Assembly: GCA_027532905.1 (NCBI GenBank)
Contig: JAPZUA010000004.1
Location: 493,958 to 557,957, forward strand
DNA length: 64,000 nucleotides
Direction: 5' to 3'
From: Magnetospirillum sp.
GTDB lineage: Bacteria > Pseudomonadota > Alphaproteobacteria > CACIAM-22H2
Part shown: one piece after another, positions 48,688 to 57,453 of the stretch
Layout of the letters: every line of letters begins with the position of its first letter
Numbering within the stretch: position 1 is the stretch's first letter
Notes under the pieces: model-generated
Told to the model about the DNA's origin: nothing
Databases searched by the model: none
Seen by the model: only the letters and a program-made list of their open reading frames with translations
Translations under genes and position numbers: made by a program

Positions 48688-48714
48688 AAGGGAACGGCCT
48701 GGCGCCGTTCCCTT
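48688..48714 (-). terminator. Rho-independent terminator after rpmA
   Basis: An 11-bp perfect stem, AAGGGAACGGC (48688-48698) and GCCGTTCCCTT (48704-48714), has a 5-nt loop. On the minus strand it is followed by TTTCTCGTTTTTGG. It separates the highly expressed rplU-rpmA pair from obgE, 42 nt past the rpmA stop. Readthrough may supply obgE, since no promoter is evident in the remaining 25 nt. Confidence 0.85.
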
Positions 48715-48756
48715 GTCTGGCAGAACCGCCTGTCGTCGGGCGGAATGTGGGACGGC

Positions 48757-49044
48757 TTACTCGGCGGCGACGGCCACCGGCGCCGGCTCGACCGACGCTG
48801 CCTCGACCGAAACGATCGTCTTGCCGCCGGCCTTGCGGAAAACCAGCTTGCCGGTCTTCAGCGCGAACAGCGTATGGTCGCGGCCCATGCCGACTTCCTT
48901 GCCCGCGATGTAGACGGTGCCGCGCTGGCGGACCAGAATGTTGCCCGCGAGGACGACCTGGCCGCCCGCGCGCTTGAGGCCGAGACGGCGACCGGCTGTG
49001 TCGCGCCCGTTGCGCGAAGAACCGCCTGCTTTTTTATGCGCCAT
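48757..49044 (-). CDS. rpmA: 50S ribosomal protein L27
   Basis: This 95-residue ribosomal protein reaches the peptidyl-transferase centre. The start [20 protein letters not shown] and [20 protein letters not shown] are diagnostic. A C-terminal Ala/Val/Glu tail of about ten residues (PAPVAVAAE) goes beyond the E. coli length. It lies 14 nt after rplU. Confidence 0.98.
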   Translation of the reverse strand: MAHKKAGGSSRNGRDTAGRRLGLKRAGGQVVLAGNILVRQRGTVYIAGKEVGMGRDHTLFALKTGKLVFRKAGGKTIVSVEAASVEPAPVAVAAE

Positions 49045-49058
49045 TTCCCGATACTCCC

Positions 49059-49373
49059 TTAGGCGACCTTGATGTCGACGATGCGCAGCGTCGTTTCGAA
49101 CTGGCGATGCCCGTTCTTGCGGCGCGAATTCTGGCGGCGGCGCTTCTTGAAGATGATGATCTTCTCGCCCTTGCCCTGCGCCAATACCGTGGCGGTGACC
49201 TTGGCGCCGGCAACGGTCGGGCTACCGACGGTGGCCTTGCCGGCGTCGGTGACCATCAGCACGTCGCCGAACTCGACGGTCTTGCCAGCTTCGGCTTCGA
49301 GCTTCTCGACGACGATGACGTCGTTCTTGGCGACCTTGTACTGCTTGCCGCCGGTGCGAATGACTGCGTACAT
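49059..49373 (-). CDS. rplU: 50S ribosomal protein L21
   Basis: This 104-residue ribosomal protein binds 23S rRNA. Diagnostic stretches are [20 protein letters not shown] and [20 protein letters not shown]. It is the first gene of the rplU-rpmA transcript, with a strong promoter about 80 nt upstream. The 70-nt leader contains a small GCCGA-TTTT-CGGC hairpin that could have a control role. Confidence 0.98.
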   Translation of the reverse strand: MYAVIRTGGKQYKVAKNDVIVVEKLEAEAGKTVEFGDVLMVTDAGKATVGSPTVAGAKVTATVLAQGKGEKIIIFKKRRRQNSRRKNGHRQFETTLRIVDIKVA

Positions 49374-49449
49374 TTTGCTTATCCCTCGGGTGCTATCGGC
49401 AGCCGAAAATCGGCCAACCGAGCCTGCCCCGGTCTTTCAAAGAGCGCGC

Positions 49450-49477
49450 ACTATACTTACAGGACTTCGACTGTCAA
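49450..49477 (-). promoter_or_regulatory. strong sigma70-type promoter for rplU-rpmA
   Basis: On the minus strand a perfect TTGACA (complement of 49472-49477) and TATAGT (complement of 49450-49455, five of six) are 16 nt apart. Transcription would start near 49443, giving a leader of about 70 nt before rplU. This is the best promoter match in the window, as expected for ribosomal protein genes. Confidence 0.8.
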
Positions 49478-49536
49478 GCGGCGTGCCGGAAAATCGCGTG
49501 ACCGAGCCTGGGCCGCCTGCTACACCGGCCCCCGCA

Positions 49537-50574
49537 ATGTCCGCTTCCGCCCCGGAAAAGTCCAGCAACACCTTGAAAAGACTTGCAGTGCGCTGGGCTT
49601 GGGTGCCGGTCATGGCACTTGCCGTCGCAGCTCTGCTGCGTTTTGTCGATTTGGCGGAAGTCGGCCAGGCGCTGGGGCGCGCCGATCCATGGCAGGTGGC
49701 GGCCATGATCGGCGTGTGGCTCGTATGGCTGGCCGTGCGGCCCTTGCGCATGCGGATATTGCTGCGCGCAACCGCCCCGGCGACCCAAGTGGCCTACAAC
49801 GACGCCTACGGCGCGCACGCTTTAGGCAATGCAATCAATAGCTTGCTGCCGATGCGCGCGGGCGAATTCGCGATGATGTGGGTGCTTGCAAGGCGCGCGC
49901 AGGTGGCCCTGCCCGCCTCGTTTTCGGCGATCGTGCTCGACCGGTTGTGCGATCTAGCAGCGGCCCTCGCGGTGCTGATCCTCGCGATTTTTCTGATGCC
50001 AAACCCGCCGGCCATAGTCGTCGAAGGGATCGAGATCGTAACGGCCGTGCTCGTCGTCGGCATGGCGCTTGTCGCCGCCGCCGTGCGCCTGCGCGCCCAG
50101 GCTTTGCGCTTGGTTGCCCTGCTCACGCCGCGACGCTGGCATGGGGCAGTGCTGCATCGGCTTGAAGATTTGCTGCAAGGGCTCGGCGTTTTGGCGCGGC
50201 CCGCCGTGTTCGTGCAGGCGGTCGCCTTGTCGGCCGTCATTTGGGGCTTGGCGGTCGTGTCTTTCACGGCCGGGATCGCTTCGGTGTGGCCGGATGCCAC
50301 GTTCGCGATGGGGGCTTTTACGGTCGGCGTGGTTGCGATGGCGTTTCTGGTACCCGCCGCCCCCGGCGGGATCGGCGTATTCCATGCCGCGATCGTATTC
50401 GCCCTCGCCTTTTACGGCGTGCCGGCCGCCACAGCGCTTGCCTATGCGCTGATCAGCCACGCGTTGACCTTCACCGTGGGGATCGCGGTGGCGGCGGCCT
50501 GGACGCTCTATAACGGCCTCGATCCGCGCGAGTTCGCGCGCGCCAACGCCGCCCGCGACGCGGACTTGAAGTAG
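49537..50574 (+). CDS. lysylphosphatidylglycerol synthase-like integral membrane protein
   Basis: This protein of about 345 residues with eight or so membrane helices belongs to the MprF-TM/UPF0104 family, some members of which flip lipids. Typical parts are the first helix with LRFVDLAEVGQAL, RPLRMRILLRATA, INSLLPMRAGEFAMMWVLAR, FSAIVLDRLCDLAA and PAAPGGIGVFHAAIVFALA. I use ATG 49537; in-frame GTG codons at 49483 and 49498 would add 13-18 residues. It is divergent from rplU, and substrate lipid is unknown. Confidence 0.83.
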   Translation: MSASAPEKSSNTLKRLAVRWAWVPVMALAVAALLRFVDLAEVGQALGRADPWQVAAMIGVWLVWLAVRPLRMRILLRATAPATQVAYNDAYGAHALGNAINSLLPMRAGEFAMMWVLARRAQVALPASFSAIVLDRLCDLAAALAVLILAIFLMPNPPAIVVEGIEIVTAVLVVGMALVAAAVRLRAQALRLVALLTPRRWHGAVLHRLEDLLQGLGVLARPAVFVQAVALSAVIWGLAVVSFTAGIASVWPDATFAMGAFTVGVVAMAFLVPAAPGGIGVFHAAIVFALAFYGVPAATALAYALISHALTFTVGIAVAAAWTLYNGLDPREFARANAARDADLK

Positions 50575-50646
50575 GGGCGTTTGGCGCACTTGCGCTTCGC
50601 AGCATTTGGCATTAGACATGCCCGCCTTTACGACAGCCTTTCGTGC

Positions 50647-50736
50647 GGACAGGTGGCCGAGTGGCTGAAGGCGTCAGTCTCGAAAACTGAAATACCGGCA
50701 ACGGTATCGCGAGTTCGAATCTCGCCCTGTCCGCCA
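50647..50736 (+). tRNA. tRNA-Ser(CGA)
   Basis: The 90-nt sequence folds as a class II tRNA. The acceptor stem is GGACAGG with CCTGTCC, discriminator G, and an encoded CCA end (50734-50736). The anticodon stem-loop TCAGT-CTCGAAA-ACTGA places CGA at 50681-50683, which reads UCG. A long variable arm (TACCGGCAACGGTA) and the T-loop GTTCGAAT are present. These features identify a serine tRNA. Confidence 0.97.
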
Positions 50737-50790
50737 TCTTTCCTCGCATCGGCCGCCGCGGCGCTGCGGGGCGTTCTTTTGAAACGCGCG

Positions 50791-51165
50791 ATGGCAAAAC
50801 CTTCCGTCGCCTACGCCAAAATGCGCAAAGCCCTGCTGGCCGCCGTGCGCCGCATTCCCAAGGGTCGCGTCGCCGAGGCCAAGCGCCTTGCTGAATCGCT
50901 GAACATTCCTGCGCGCCATGTCGTTTACATGCTCGCGCAATTGGCGCCCGACGAAAAAGAGCTCGTGCCGTGGCATCGCGTGGCGCCGACGGGCGGCGAT
51001 TTCGGCAAACCAAATGGACGCACGAAGCGCCACATCGAACAACTGAAGCTGCTGGCGGACGAAGGCTTGCTGCTCGCAGACGGACGCCGCCTTGCTCTGT
51101 CGGCCGACCGCCTTTGGCAGCCCGAGGAAACGCATTGCAACACGATCTGGGCCGACGAACCCTGA
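50791..51165 (+). CDS. alkyltransferase-like protein (MGMT family, no reactive Cys)
   Basis: This 124-residue protein is related to O6-methylguanine-DNA methyltransferases. The usual PCHR active site reads PWHR (residues 60-63), with Trp for Cys, which is the hallmark of alkyltransferase-like proteins. These bind alkylated guanine and hand it to nucleotide excision repair. IPKGRVAEAKRLAESLNIPA is the helix-turn-helix region. A C-terminal stretch of about 25 residues goes beyond the typical E. coli YbaZ-like end. It lies 54 nt after the tRNA gene. Confidence 0.87.
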   Translation: MAKPSVAYAKMRKALLAAVRRIPKGRVAEAKRLAESLNIPARHVVYMLAQLAPDEKELVPWHRVAPTGGDFGKPNGRTKRHIEQLKLLADEGLLLADGRRLALSADRLWQPEETHCNTIWADEP

Positions 51166-51270
51166 AGCTGCGACGGCGCACCCGTTGTTCTGCACTGCGA
51201 TTGACATAACGCAATGCATGCGAAGGCCGTTCGCGACACGCTTTGACGTAAGTGAAAGTCGAGGCAGAGC

Positions 51271-52089
51271 GTGGCGACGAAAGTTAGCTTCCAAAAGCGG
51301 CCGCAGATACGCGGCGGACAGGGTCTTTCGACCGGTATTGGCGTCTTCGGCGCGGTCGCGCTGATCGCGTTCGTGGTGATCTACGAGGGCCGCGACAGCC
51401 ATTTCCTCGATACTGTCGGCATTGCGATCGTGCTTGGCGGCACGGTCGCGGCGGCGTTTCTCGCCTACCGACTCGACGAAATCCGCGGCGCACTTGCCTC
51501 GGCCATCGACGTGTTCCGCGAAGACCGCTCGCTCGACGGCGATCTCAGCGACCTCGTGGCGTTCGCGCGCGCCACGAGCAGGCACAATATCGCCGACGCC
51601 GAAGCGCGGCTCAAAGCAATCCGCAGCCCGTTCCTGAAACTCGGGCTGCAGATGTGCCTCGACGATTCGCCGACCGACGACATTCTCACCGTAATGAACT
51701 GGCGCGTGCAGAAATTCGCCGAGCGCGAATCGCTGCCGGCACGCTTCTACCGCACGCTGGCGGGCTTCGCGCCCGCGTTCGGGCTGCTCGCCACGCTGAC
51801 CGGGCTCATCGGCATGATGGGCAAGCTCGGCACGGCCGATGTGCGCGCCGTGGGCGCCAGCATGGCGATCGCGTTGCTCGCCACGTTCTACGGCCTCATC
51901 CTCGCGAATCTCATTTTCAAGCCGGTCGCCATCAAGCTCGAACAGCGCACGCAGCGCCGCGTGCAGATGCTGAACATCATGCTCGCCGGCATCGTGCTGC
52001 TGCGCGTCGGCAAGTCGCCCGCCATGATCCAGGAATCGCTCGAGGCGATGGTGCGCGAGGTCAGCGACGAGGTCGGCAATGCCGACTGA
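51271..52089 (+). CDS. motA: flagellar motor stator protein MotA
   Basis: This 272-residue inner-membrane protein forms the ion channel and torque-generating part of the flagellar stator with MotB. It has four hydrophobic segments: two near the N terminus and two at about residues 165-215. LAGFAPAFGLLATLTGLIGMM includes the conserved channel Pro. The cytoplasmic loop contains REDRSLDGDLSDLVAFARAT. It starts with GTG 51271, 4-6 nt after a GAGGCAGAG stretch, and overlaps motB by 11 nt. Confidence 0.9.
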   Translation: MATKVSFQKRPQIRGGQGLSTGIGVFGAVALIAFVVIYEGRDSHFLDTVGIAIVLGGTVAAAFLAYRLDEIRGALASAIDVFREDRSLDGDLSDLVAFARATSRHNIADAEARLKAIRSPFLKLGLQMCLDDSPTDDILTVMNWRVQKFAERESLPARFYRTLAGFAPAFGLLATLTGLIGMMGKLGTADVRAVGASMAIALLATFYGLILANLIFKPVAIKLEQRTQRRVQMLNIMLAGIVLLRVGKSPAMIQESLEAMVREVSDEVGNAD

Positions 52090-52960
52090 TCCCGTCCCCG
52101 ACGACGCGCAGCAGACGGCCGACGCCGGCACGCGCAACCTCATCCGTGCCGCGACGCGCGGCGCCGGGTGCGGCGGCATTGGCGGCATGCCGTCCGGCGA
52201 CGAGGGCGAAGGCGATCTGTGGCTGATCAGCTATGCCGACATGATGACGCTCCTATTCGCGGTGTTCGTGATCGTCGTGTCGATCGTCGGGATGACGCCG
52301 CACGACAAGACCGGCGACCGCGTCGTCCCGCCCGCGCGCCTGCCCGCGGCCGCAACGCTTGATCTGCCGCCGGCCCCGGCCCCCATTGTGCTGGGCCTTA
52401 CCGACACGCTCGGGCTCATCGCCCCGCGCCTCGAGCACGGGCTGCCGCAATCGCCGGACGCGGCTGTCCGCGCGCCAGCGGGTGCGCCAGCGGGTGCGTT
52501 CGACGGCGAACCGCGCGCCGACGGCGACGCGCTCGCGGGCTTGCGCGAGTCCGGGCTCGGCAATGCCGATGCGGCGGTTGCTAACCGTTATCTCGCCTCG
52601 ATCGGGCTCGGCGAATTGGGCGCGTTGGTCGTGCGCGGGCAACGCATCGCGTTTGCGATCGACATTCGCGCACTGTTCGAGGCGCGCAGCTGGGCTGCCA
52701 TGCGCGACGTCGAGGTCGGCGACGACGGGCGGCGCATCCTGGCACGGCTCTATCCGCTGCTCGCCGCCCAGCGCGACCTCACGATCGAGACCGCAGGCCC
52801 AAGCTGGGAATGGGCGGCGATGCGCGGCGGTGCGGTGGCACGCCTGCTTGCCGATCTCGGCATCCCGCCTCGCGCGATCGCCCTCGACGTGCGGCGCGAA
52901 GCCGACGCGCGCAGCGACCGCATCCCTTCCCCTCTCATTCTGTCATGGCGCGCGCAATGA
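52079..52960 (+). CDS. motB: flagellar motor stator protein MotB-like, diverged peptidoglycan-binding end
   Basis: This 293-residue protein has the single MotB membrane helix LISYADMMTLLFAVFVIVVS with the ion-binding Asp54. The periplasmic part should be an OmpA-like peptidoglycan-binding domain. Only a faint version is visible (PSWEWAAMRGGAVARLLADL, then GIPPRAIAL), and the usual NRRV end is missing. The linker contains a 12-bp tandem duplication (52475-52498) coding APAGAPAGA. The gene overlaps motA and the next gene. Confidence 0.82.
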   Translation: MPTDPVPDDAQQTADAGTRNLIRAATRGAGCGGIGGMPSGDEGEGDLWLISYADMMTLLFAVFVIVVSIVGMTPHDKTGDRVVPPARLPAAATLDLPPAPAPIVLGLTDTLGLIAPRLEHGLPQSPDAAVRAPAGAPAGAFDGEPRADGDALAGLRESGLGNADAAVANRYLASIGLGELGALVVRGQRIAFAIDIRALFEARSWAAMRDVEVGDDGRRILARLYPLLAAQRDLTIETAGPSWEWAAMRGGAVARLLADLGIPPRAIALDVRREADARSDRIPSPLILSWRAQ

Positions 52961-54045
52961 GCAAAAACGGCACACTCGGCCATATCGGCGGCGCTTTGCT
53001 GCTCGACGCGCGCGAAACGCGCGAGCGCGAAATACCGAAGCTCAGCCGCTTCTTTGCGCAATTCACCGACGACCGCCTCGGCGGCAAGCACCACAGCCTC
53101 GCCGCAGTCGCGGACGGCGTGCATCTGCTCGTGGTCGGCCCGCACGATTCGGCCGTGGCGGCTGCCGTCGGTGCGGATCTTGCGCGCTGCACCACGCGCC
53201 TTGGCTTCGGCACGCTGCGCTGGCGGCTCTACCATCTGCCGGGCGAACGCGCCGATCTGATGGCCCAGATCGAAACGCTGCGCGCCGCTCCGTTGCATGA
53301 AGCGGCATCGCCGATCGACGGCATCGCCAAGGTCGAAGCGGCACTCGGCGGCGCGGACGCGTCGGAATTCCTGCGCGAACGTCCGGTCTACGCGCTCGAT
53401 CCGGCCGGCGACAAGATCGCCTTCACCGACACCGAAGTGATGCTCGATGCGGTCGGCGCGCTTGCCGGCGTCGAGATCGCGGGCAATTCGTGGCTCGTCG
53501 AGCGGGCGAGCACGCTCGTCGAGCGGCGCATGCTGCGGCACGTAGCGGCCGCCACGCGCGCGCGCGAACAGCCGATCTGCCTGCATTTCCATTCGCGCTT
53601 CGCCGAAGACGACTTCTTCAAGACGCTGGTCGATCAGCTTTCGAGCGTCGCCAAAGAACGGCTGATCCTCGATTTCTCGGCGCTCGATGCGCACGAAAAT
53701 CCCGATCGCCTGTCCGCGATCATGGCGCGGCTGCAGGATGCCGGCATTGCCGTCGCCCTTTCGCAGATCGAATGGCCGGCGATCGACGCGATCGCAGGCC
53801 ATGCGGCCAAAGCCGCCTGGCTCAAAGGCCGGTTCGATCCGGCCGTGTCCGCAAGCCATGCGCTGCTCACGCTCGGTGCCTCGCGCTGCGTGGCGGTGGA
53901 TCTTGCCACGCCCGCCCTTGCGGAGGCCGCCGCGCAAATGGGCTTCGTCAATATTGAAGGCGCTGGGGCCGACAGTTTTGCCGCCCAGCGCCGCAGCCGC
54001 CTGCTGCGCGCCCAACCCGAAAAGCTCAGTTTCCCTCGACCGTGA
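52957..54045 (+). CDS. uncharacterised protein with a degenerate EAL-like domain, partner of motAB
   Basis: This 362-residue soluble protein starts inside the motB stop codon (ATGA), so it is coupled to the stator genes. Residues 205-340 have the rhythm of an EAL phosphodiesterase: ICLHFHSRFAEDDFF, LILDFSALDAHENPDRLSAI, LQDAGIAVALSQIEW and AAQMGFVNIEG. The EAL and the metal ligands (E, N, E/D, K) are not present in recognisable form. The N-terminal half is unrecognised. It may be a non-catalytic c-di-GMP or protein-binding factor of the motor. The EAL relation is tentative. Confidence 0.6.
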   Translation: MSKNGTLGHIGGALLLDARETREREIPKLSRFFAQFTDDRLGGKHHSLAAVADGVHLLVVGPHDSAVAAAVGADLARCTTRLGFGTLRWRLYHLPGERADLMAQIETLRAAPLHEAASPIDGIAKVEAALGGADASEFLRERPVYALDPAGDKIAFTDTEVMLDAVGALAGVEIAGNSWLVERASTLVERRMLRHVAAATRAREQPICLHFHSRFAEDDFFKTLVDQLSSVAKERLILDFSALDAHENPDRLSAIMARLQDAGIAVALSQIEWPAIDAIAGHAAKAAWLKGRFDPAVSASHALLTLGASRCVAVDLATPALAEAAAQMGFVNIEGAGADSFAAQRRSRLLRAQPEKLSFPRP

Positions 54046-54310
54046 CGACACCCTGCGGCGACAGCGAGATCTTGCGCACCACGCCGTCTTTCGAAGCCGT
54101 GGCGTGCCAATAGCTGTCGCAGCCTTTTTTGAGGCCTTTGACATCTTTGTAGTCTGCTTCTCGAATCGATTTCGTCGCGGTTGCGGCCGTCGAGGCATCG
54201 ATTTTGACGCCGGCATCGCACGCCGCCACAGCCGGCGGCGACATTGCCAAGAAGCCGCCGAAAAGGGCCGCCGAAAACAGCAGAAGGGCCGCAGCATTTT
54301 TCAAAGACAT
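54026..54310 (-). CDS. small secreted protein, PepSY-like
   Basis: This 94-residue exported protein has a signal peptide (residues 1-29, ending AVA). The mature part starts ACDAGVKIDASTA and contains DYKDVKGLKKGCDSYWHATA and KISLSPQGVVTVEG, a short PepSY-like beta hairpin. Two Cys could form a disulfide. GGAGAG precedes ATG 54310. Its 3' end overlaps the convergent motor gene by 20 nt. Function unknown. Confidence 0.7.
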   Translation of the reverse strand: MSLKNAAALLLFSAALFGGFLAMSPPAVAACDAGVKIDASTAATATKSIREADYKDVKGLKKGCDSYWHATASKDGVVRKISLSPQGVVTVEGN

Positions 54311-54391
54311 TGTACTCTCCACGAGACGGGTTTGCGTCGCAAGCGGCGATCCTGGGTCGCCCTGCAACGCCCGCCTAGCGACGGCAACTAC

Positions 54392-55615
54392 CTAGCGCGT
54401 GCCCGCGTGCGATGGCTGGCGCGGCAGAAAAACAGTCAAAACGCCGAGCAATGGCAGATAGGCGCAGATTGCGTAGACCTCTTCGATGCTCATCGTGTCG
54501 GCAAGCCAGCCGATCGCCGCAGCCCCGAGCCCGCCAAGCCCGAACGAGAAGCCGAAGAACAGCCCCGCCACCATGCCGATACGGCCCGGCATCAGTTCTT
54601 GCGCATAAACGAGAATCGCCGAGAAGGCCGACGACATCATGAGCCCGATCACGAGCGACAGCGCCAATGTCGCTTCGAGGCCCGCATAGGGCATCGCGAG
54701 CGTGAACGGCAGCGGCCCAAGAATGGAGAACCAGATGATCGGGATGCGCCCGACCTTGTCGCCGAACCAACCGCCCGCCAACGTGCCAAGCGCCAACGAT
54801 GCCAGGAACGCAAACAACGCGATCTGCGCGAATTGGATCGAAACGTCGAACTTTTCGATCAGATAGAACGTGTAATAGGAGTTGAGGCTCGCCGTATAGA
54901 ACGTCTTCGAGAAGATCAGCGCCACCAGTACGGCCACCGCAAACGCGACCGTGCGCCGCGGCAGCGGCAGTGTGGCGCTCGCGGCCCGCGTGCGGGCACC
55001 GGCGCGCGCACCCGCACGCCGCTGCTCGGCGTACCAGCGGCCGACCGCAAACAGGATCGACATCGCGACAAACGCGGCCGCCGAAAACCAGACGATGCTG
55101 GTCTGGCCGTGCGGCACGATGATGAAGGCCGCGAGCAAGGGCCCGATCGCCGAGCCCGAATTGCCGCCGACCTGGAACAGCGACTGCGCAAGCCCGTGCC
55201 GGCCGCCGGAGGCGAGCCGCGCCACGCGCGACGCTTCCGGGTGGAACACCGCCGAGCCGATGCCGATCAACGCGGCGGCCCCGAGAATAACGGGATAGCT
55301 TGCGGCCTGCGACATCAGCACGAGGCCGCACAAAGTGAAGCCCATGCCGACGGAAAGCGAATACGGCATCGGGCGCTTGTCGGTCGTGGCCCCGACGAGC
55401 GGCTGCAGCAGCGAGGCCGTGCATTGGAACGCGAGCGTGATGAGGCCGATCTGCGCATAGTCGAGCGCGTAGGATTCTTTGAGCAGCGGATAGATCGCCG
55501 GCACCATCGACTGCATCATGTCGTTCAGCATGTGGCAGAAGCTGAGCGAGAAGATCACCGCAAAAGCCGAATCGTCTGCGCGTGTTGTCGGCAATACGGC
55601 TCTGTCGTCGGGCAT
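54392..55615 (-). CDS. MFS exporter, fosmidomycin-resistance (Fsr)-like
   Basis: This 407-residue protein with twelve membrane helices belongs to the major facilitator superfamily. The N-terminal HMLNDMMQSMVPAIYPLLKE, LVGATTDKRPMPYSL, IGIGSAVFHPEASRVARLAS and GNSGSAIGPLLAAFI are characteristic of the Fsr group, which exports fosmidomycin and perhaps other small molecules. It stands alone with 81 nt to the PepSY-like gene. Confidence 0.9.
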   Translation of the reverse strand: MPDDRAVLPTTRADDSAFAVIFSLSFCHMLNDMMQSMVPAIYPLLKESYALDYAQIGLITLAFQCTASLLQPLVGATTDKRPMPYSLSVGMGFTLCGLVLMSQAASYPVILGAAALIGIGSAVFHPEASRVARLASGGRHGLAQSLFQVGGNSGSAIGPLLAAFIIVPHGQTSIVWFSAAAFVAMSILFAVGRWYAEQRRAGARAGARTRAASATLPLPRRTVAFAVAVLVALIFSKTFYTASLNSYYTFYLIEKFDVSIQFAQIALFAFLASLALGTLAGGWFGDKVGRIPIIWFSILGPLPFTLAMPYAGLEATLALSLVIGLMMSSAFSAILVYAQELMPGRIGMVAGLFFGFSFGLGGLGAAAIGWLADTMSIEEVYAICAYLPLLGVLTVFLPRQPSHAGTR

Positions 55616-55845
55616 CGTGGCGTTCCTTGGGATGGCTTGCGCTTACACAAGAAATAGCACGATCTGGGCCAGGCGAAATCGGCAATCGCCGTTGCGCGCG
55701 CACGTACGGCGCAGATCGGACTCGACCTTGCGCGCAACGACCGATGCTTTGCTCGAGAAAAAACGTTTCTTGGGGGAAGCCATGACGGCGCGTGCGGCCC
55801 TCTTTCGATTTGGCGACGCCTCCACCGCTCGATGGCGATCCGCCA

Positions 55846-55872
55846 GGACGGCCCGCGACAACGGGCCTGTCC
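55846..55872 (-). terminator. strong hairpin after the M48 peptidase gene
   Basis: GGAC-GGCCCG (55846-55855) pairs with CGGGCC-t-GTCC (55862-55872) around a 6-nt loop, with one bulged base. It begins 14 nt past the peptidase stop on the minus strand. A T-run is lacking, so it may be a weak terminator or a 3'-end stabilising structure. The rest of the 270-nt gap up to the Fsr-like gene holds no convincing gene. Confidence 0.5.
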
Positions 55873-55885
55873 GGCCGCCGCCCGC

Positions 55886-57406
55886 CTATTTGTCGGCGAC
55901 GATCTTCACGCGGCGGCCGGGGACGAGCGCTTCGCCCGGTTTCAGCCCGTTATAGACTCTGAACCGATCGAGTTCGAAACCGTCTTGCGTGGCCATGCGC
56001 TGTGCCAACGATTCGGGCGTGTCGCCGGCCCGAATCGTTACGATCCGGATGCGCAAAGGCTCGACGCGGCGCGCTTGCGCCTCGGTCAGCGCGCGGAACG
56101 AATAGGTCGTCCGCCGGAATGCCTCGGTGAAGTTTGCGGCGACCGCCGTGGGCGCTGCCAAGACCATCCTGTACATCGTGCCGTCGGGATGGCGGATTGC
56201 GACCAAGCGCAGATCGGCGTTTCCGCCCTCGCCGCGCGCGCGCAATGCACCGGTTGCGGCCGGCATGCCGTTGATCGCAATGCGCTCGACAATCTGCAAG
56301 GGCGCGCCCTTTGCCCAAATGTCGGCGAGGTAGGCCGAGGGATCGGAAGCGGCACCGGCCGGTGCGGCGTCGAGCTTGATCGTCGCACCGTCGGGGCCGC
56401 GCGCGCGCACGGCATCCTCGCCGTTGGCGATGCGGAACCCATCGGGTACTTCGAAGCGGATGCGAAGCTTTGGATGGACAAAAACATTGGCGCGCGCGAA
56501 GCCGGACTCCGCATCGCCGCCATAGGCCATACCGTCGATCGCATTGAGATATTCAAGCTCGCCCAGACGCGGGCTGGCGACCACCGTCATGCCCTGGTCG
56601 CGCGCGGCATCGGTTGCCGCGACAACGCGGTCGGCGGTGCGCGGATGCGATTGCAGAATGCTGAACGTGTCAGCCGCCTCCGCCGGGCGGCCCAGCATCT
56701 TGGTTTCGAGCTGCGAAGCTTCGCCGAGTTTGGACAGCATGTCGGCGGCTTCGCGCGGATCGAAACCTTCTGCTGCCATGTAACGTACGCCGAGCTTGTC
56801 GGCTTCGAATTCCTGCTCGCGCGAGAAGCCGGCAAGCCAGACCGAAGCTCCGCCTTCGCCGACCTGCGACGCGAGATTGCCCGCATCCTGCGAGCCGGTC
56901 AGCACGGCCACACCGAGGCCCAGGATGCCGGTGAAGATGCTCGCGGCCTGGCCGCCGCTGACGCGTTCGGCCGTGTGCCGCGCCGTGACATGGCCGATCT
57001 CGTGGCCGACCACCGAGGCGAACTCGGCTTCGTTCGACATCAGCGCCAACAAACCCCTTGTCACGTACACGTAGCCGCCCGGCAATGCGAACGCGTTGTA
57101 GATGTCGCTGTTGATGACCGTGAAAACAAACGGCTTGCCGGCGTTTTCGCTGCGCGCCACCAGGGCTTCGCCGAGTTTCTGGACATAGACGGCGAGTTTA
57201 GGGTTCGCATAAGCGCCGCCGAACTCGGCCAGCACCAGCGGATGCTGTTCGCGCCCGATGCTGGCCTCTTCCTCGGGCGGGACGAAGGCGGTGAATTGGT
57301 TGCGGCCGGTCGCGGCGTTCTCAGCACAGCCGACCATGCCGGTCGCAGCGCCGAAAACGAAACAGGCGGCAAAGAGACCGGCGCGCAATCGAGTTTTTTC
57401 GACCAT
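55886..57406 (-). CDS. M48-family metallopeptidase lipoprotein with C-terminal LysM-like domain
   Basis: This 506-residue protein begins with a lipoprotein signal peptide (MVGC lipobox near residue 27). The BepA/LoiP-like peptidase domain has the zinc motif HEIGH in VVGHEIGHVTARHTAE and the third ligand in FEADKLGVRYM. Residues 300-440 are an extra domain, and the end (VTIRAGDTPESLAQRM...LVPGRRVKIVA) is a LysM-like peptidoglycan-binding module. It acts in the periplasm, probably on misfolded outer-membrane proteins. The combination is one I recognise in Alphaproteobacteria. Confidence 0.9.
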   Translation of the reverse strand: MVEKTRLRAGLFAACFVFGAATGMVGCAENAATGRNQFTAFVPPEEEASIGREQHPLVLAEFGGAYANPKLAVYVQKLGEALVARSENAGKPFVFTVINSDIYNAFALPGGYVYVTRGLLALMSNEAEFASVVGHEIGHVTARHTAERVSGGQAASIFTGILGLGVAVLTGSQDAGNLASQVGEGGASVWLAGFSREQEFEADKLGVRYMAAEGFDPREAADMLSKLGEASQLETKMLGRPAEAADTFSILQSHPRTADRVVAATDAARDQGMTVVASPRLGELEYLNAIDGMAYGGDAESGFARANVFVHPKLRIRFEVPDGFRIANGEDAVRARGPDGATIKLDAAPAGAASDPSAYLADIWAKGAPLQIVERIAINGMPAATGALRARGEGGNADLRLVAIRHPDGTMYRMVLAAPTAVAANFTEAFRRTTYSFRALTEAQARRVEPLRIRIVTIRAGDTPESLAQRMATQDGFELDRFRVYNGLKPGEALVPGRRVKIVADK

Positions 57407-57453
57407 GCCGCAACTCTTGCCCGCAACCGAGCCGGCCGAGCAAGCTTCGGAAT

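Noticed and set aside
51201..51206. TTGACA upstream of motA as a promoter
   Set aside because: No -10-like hexamer lies 15-19 nt downstream, and no flagellar sigma28 or sigma54 pattern with correct spacing was found.
55782..55955. Short plus-strand frame after GGGGGAA with an ATG at 55782
   Set aside because: The ribosome-binding-site-like sequence is good, but most of the product is antisense to the end of the M48 gene and is Arg/Pro-rich with no family features.
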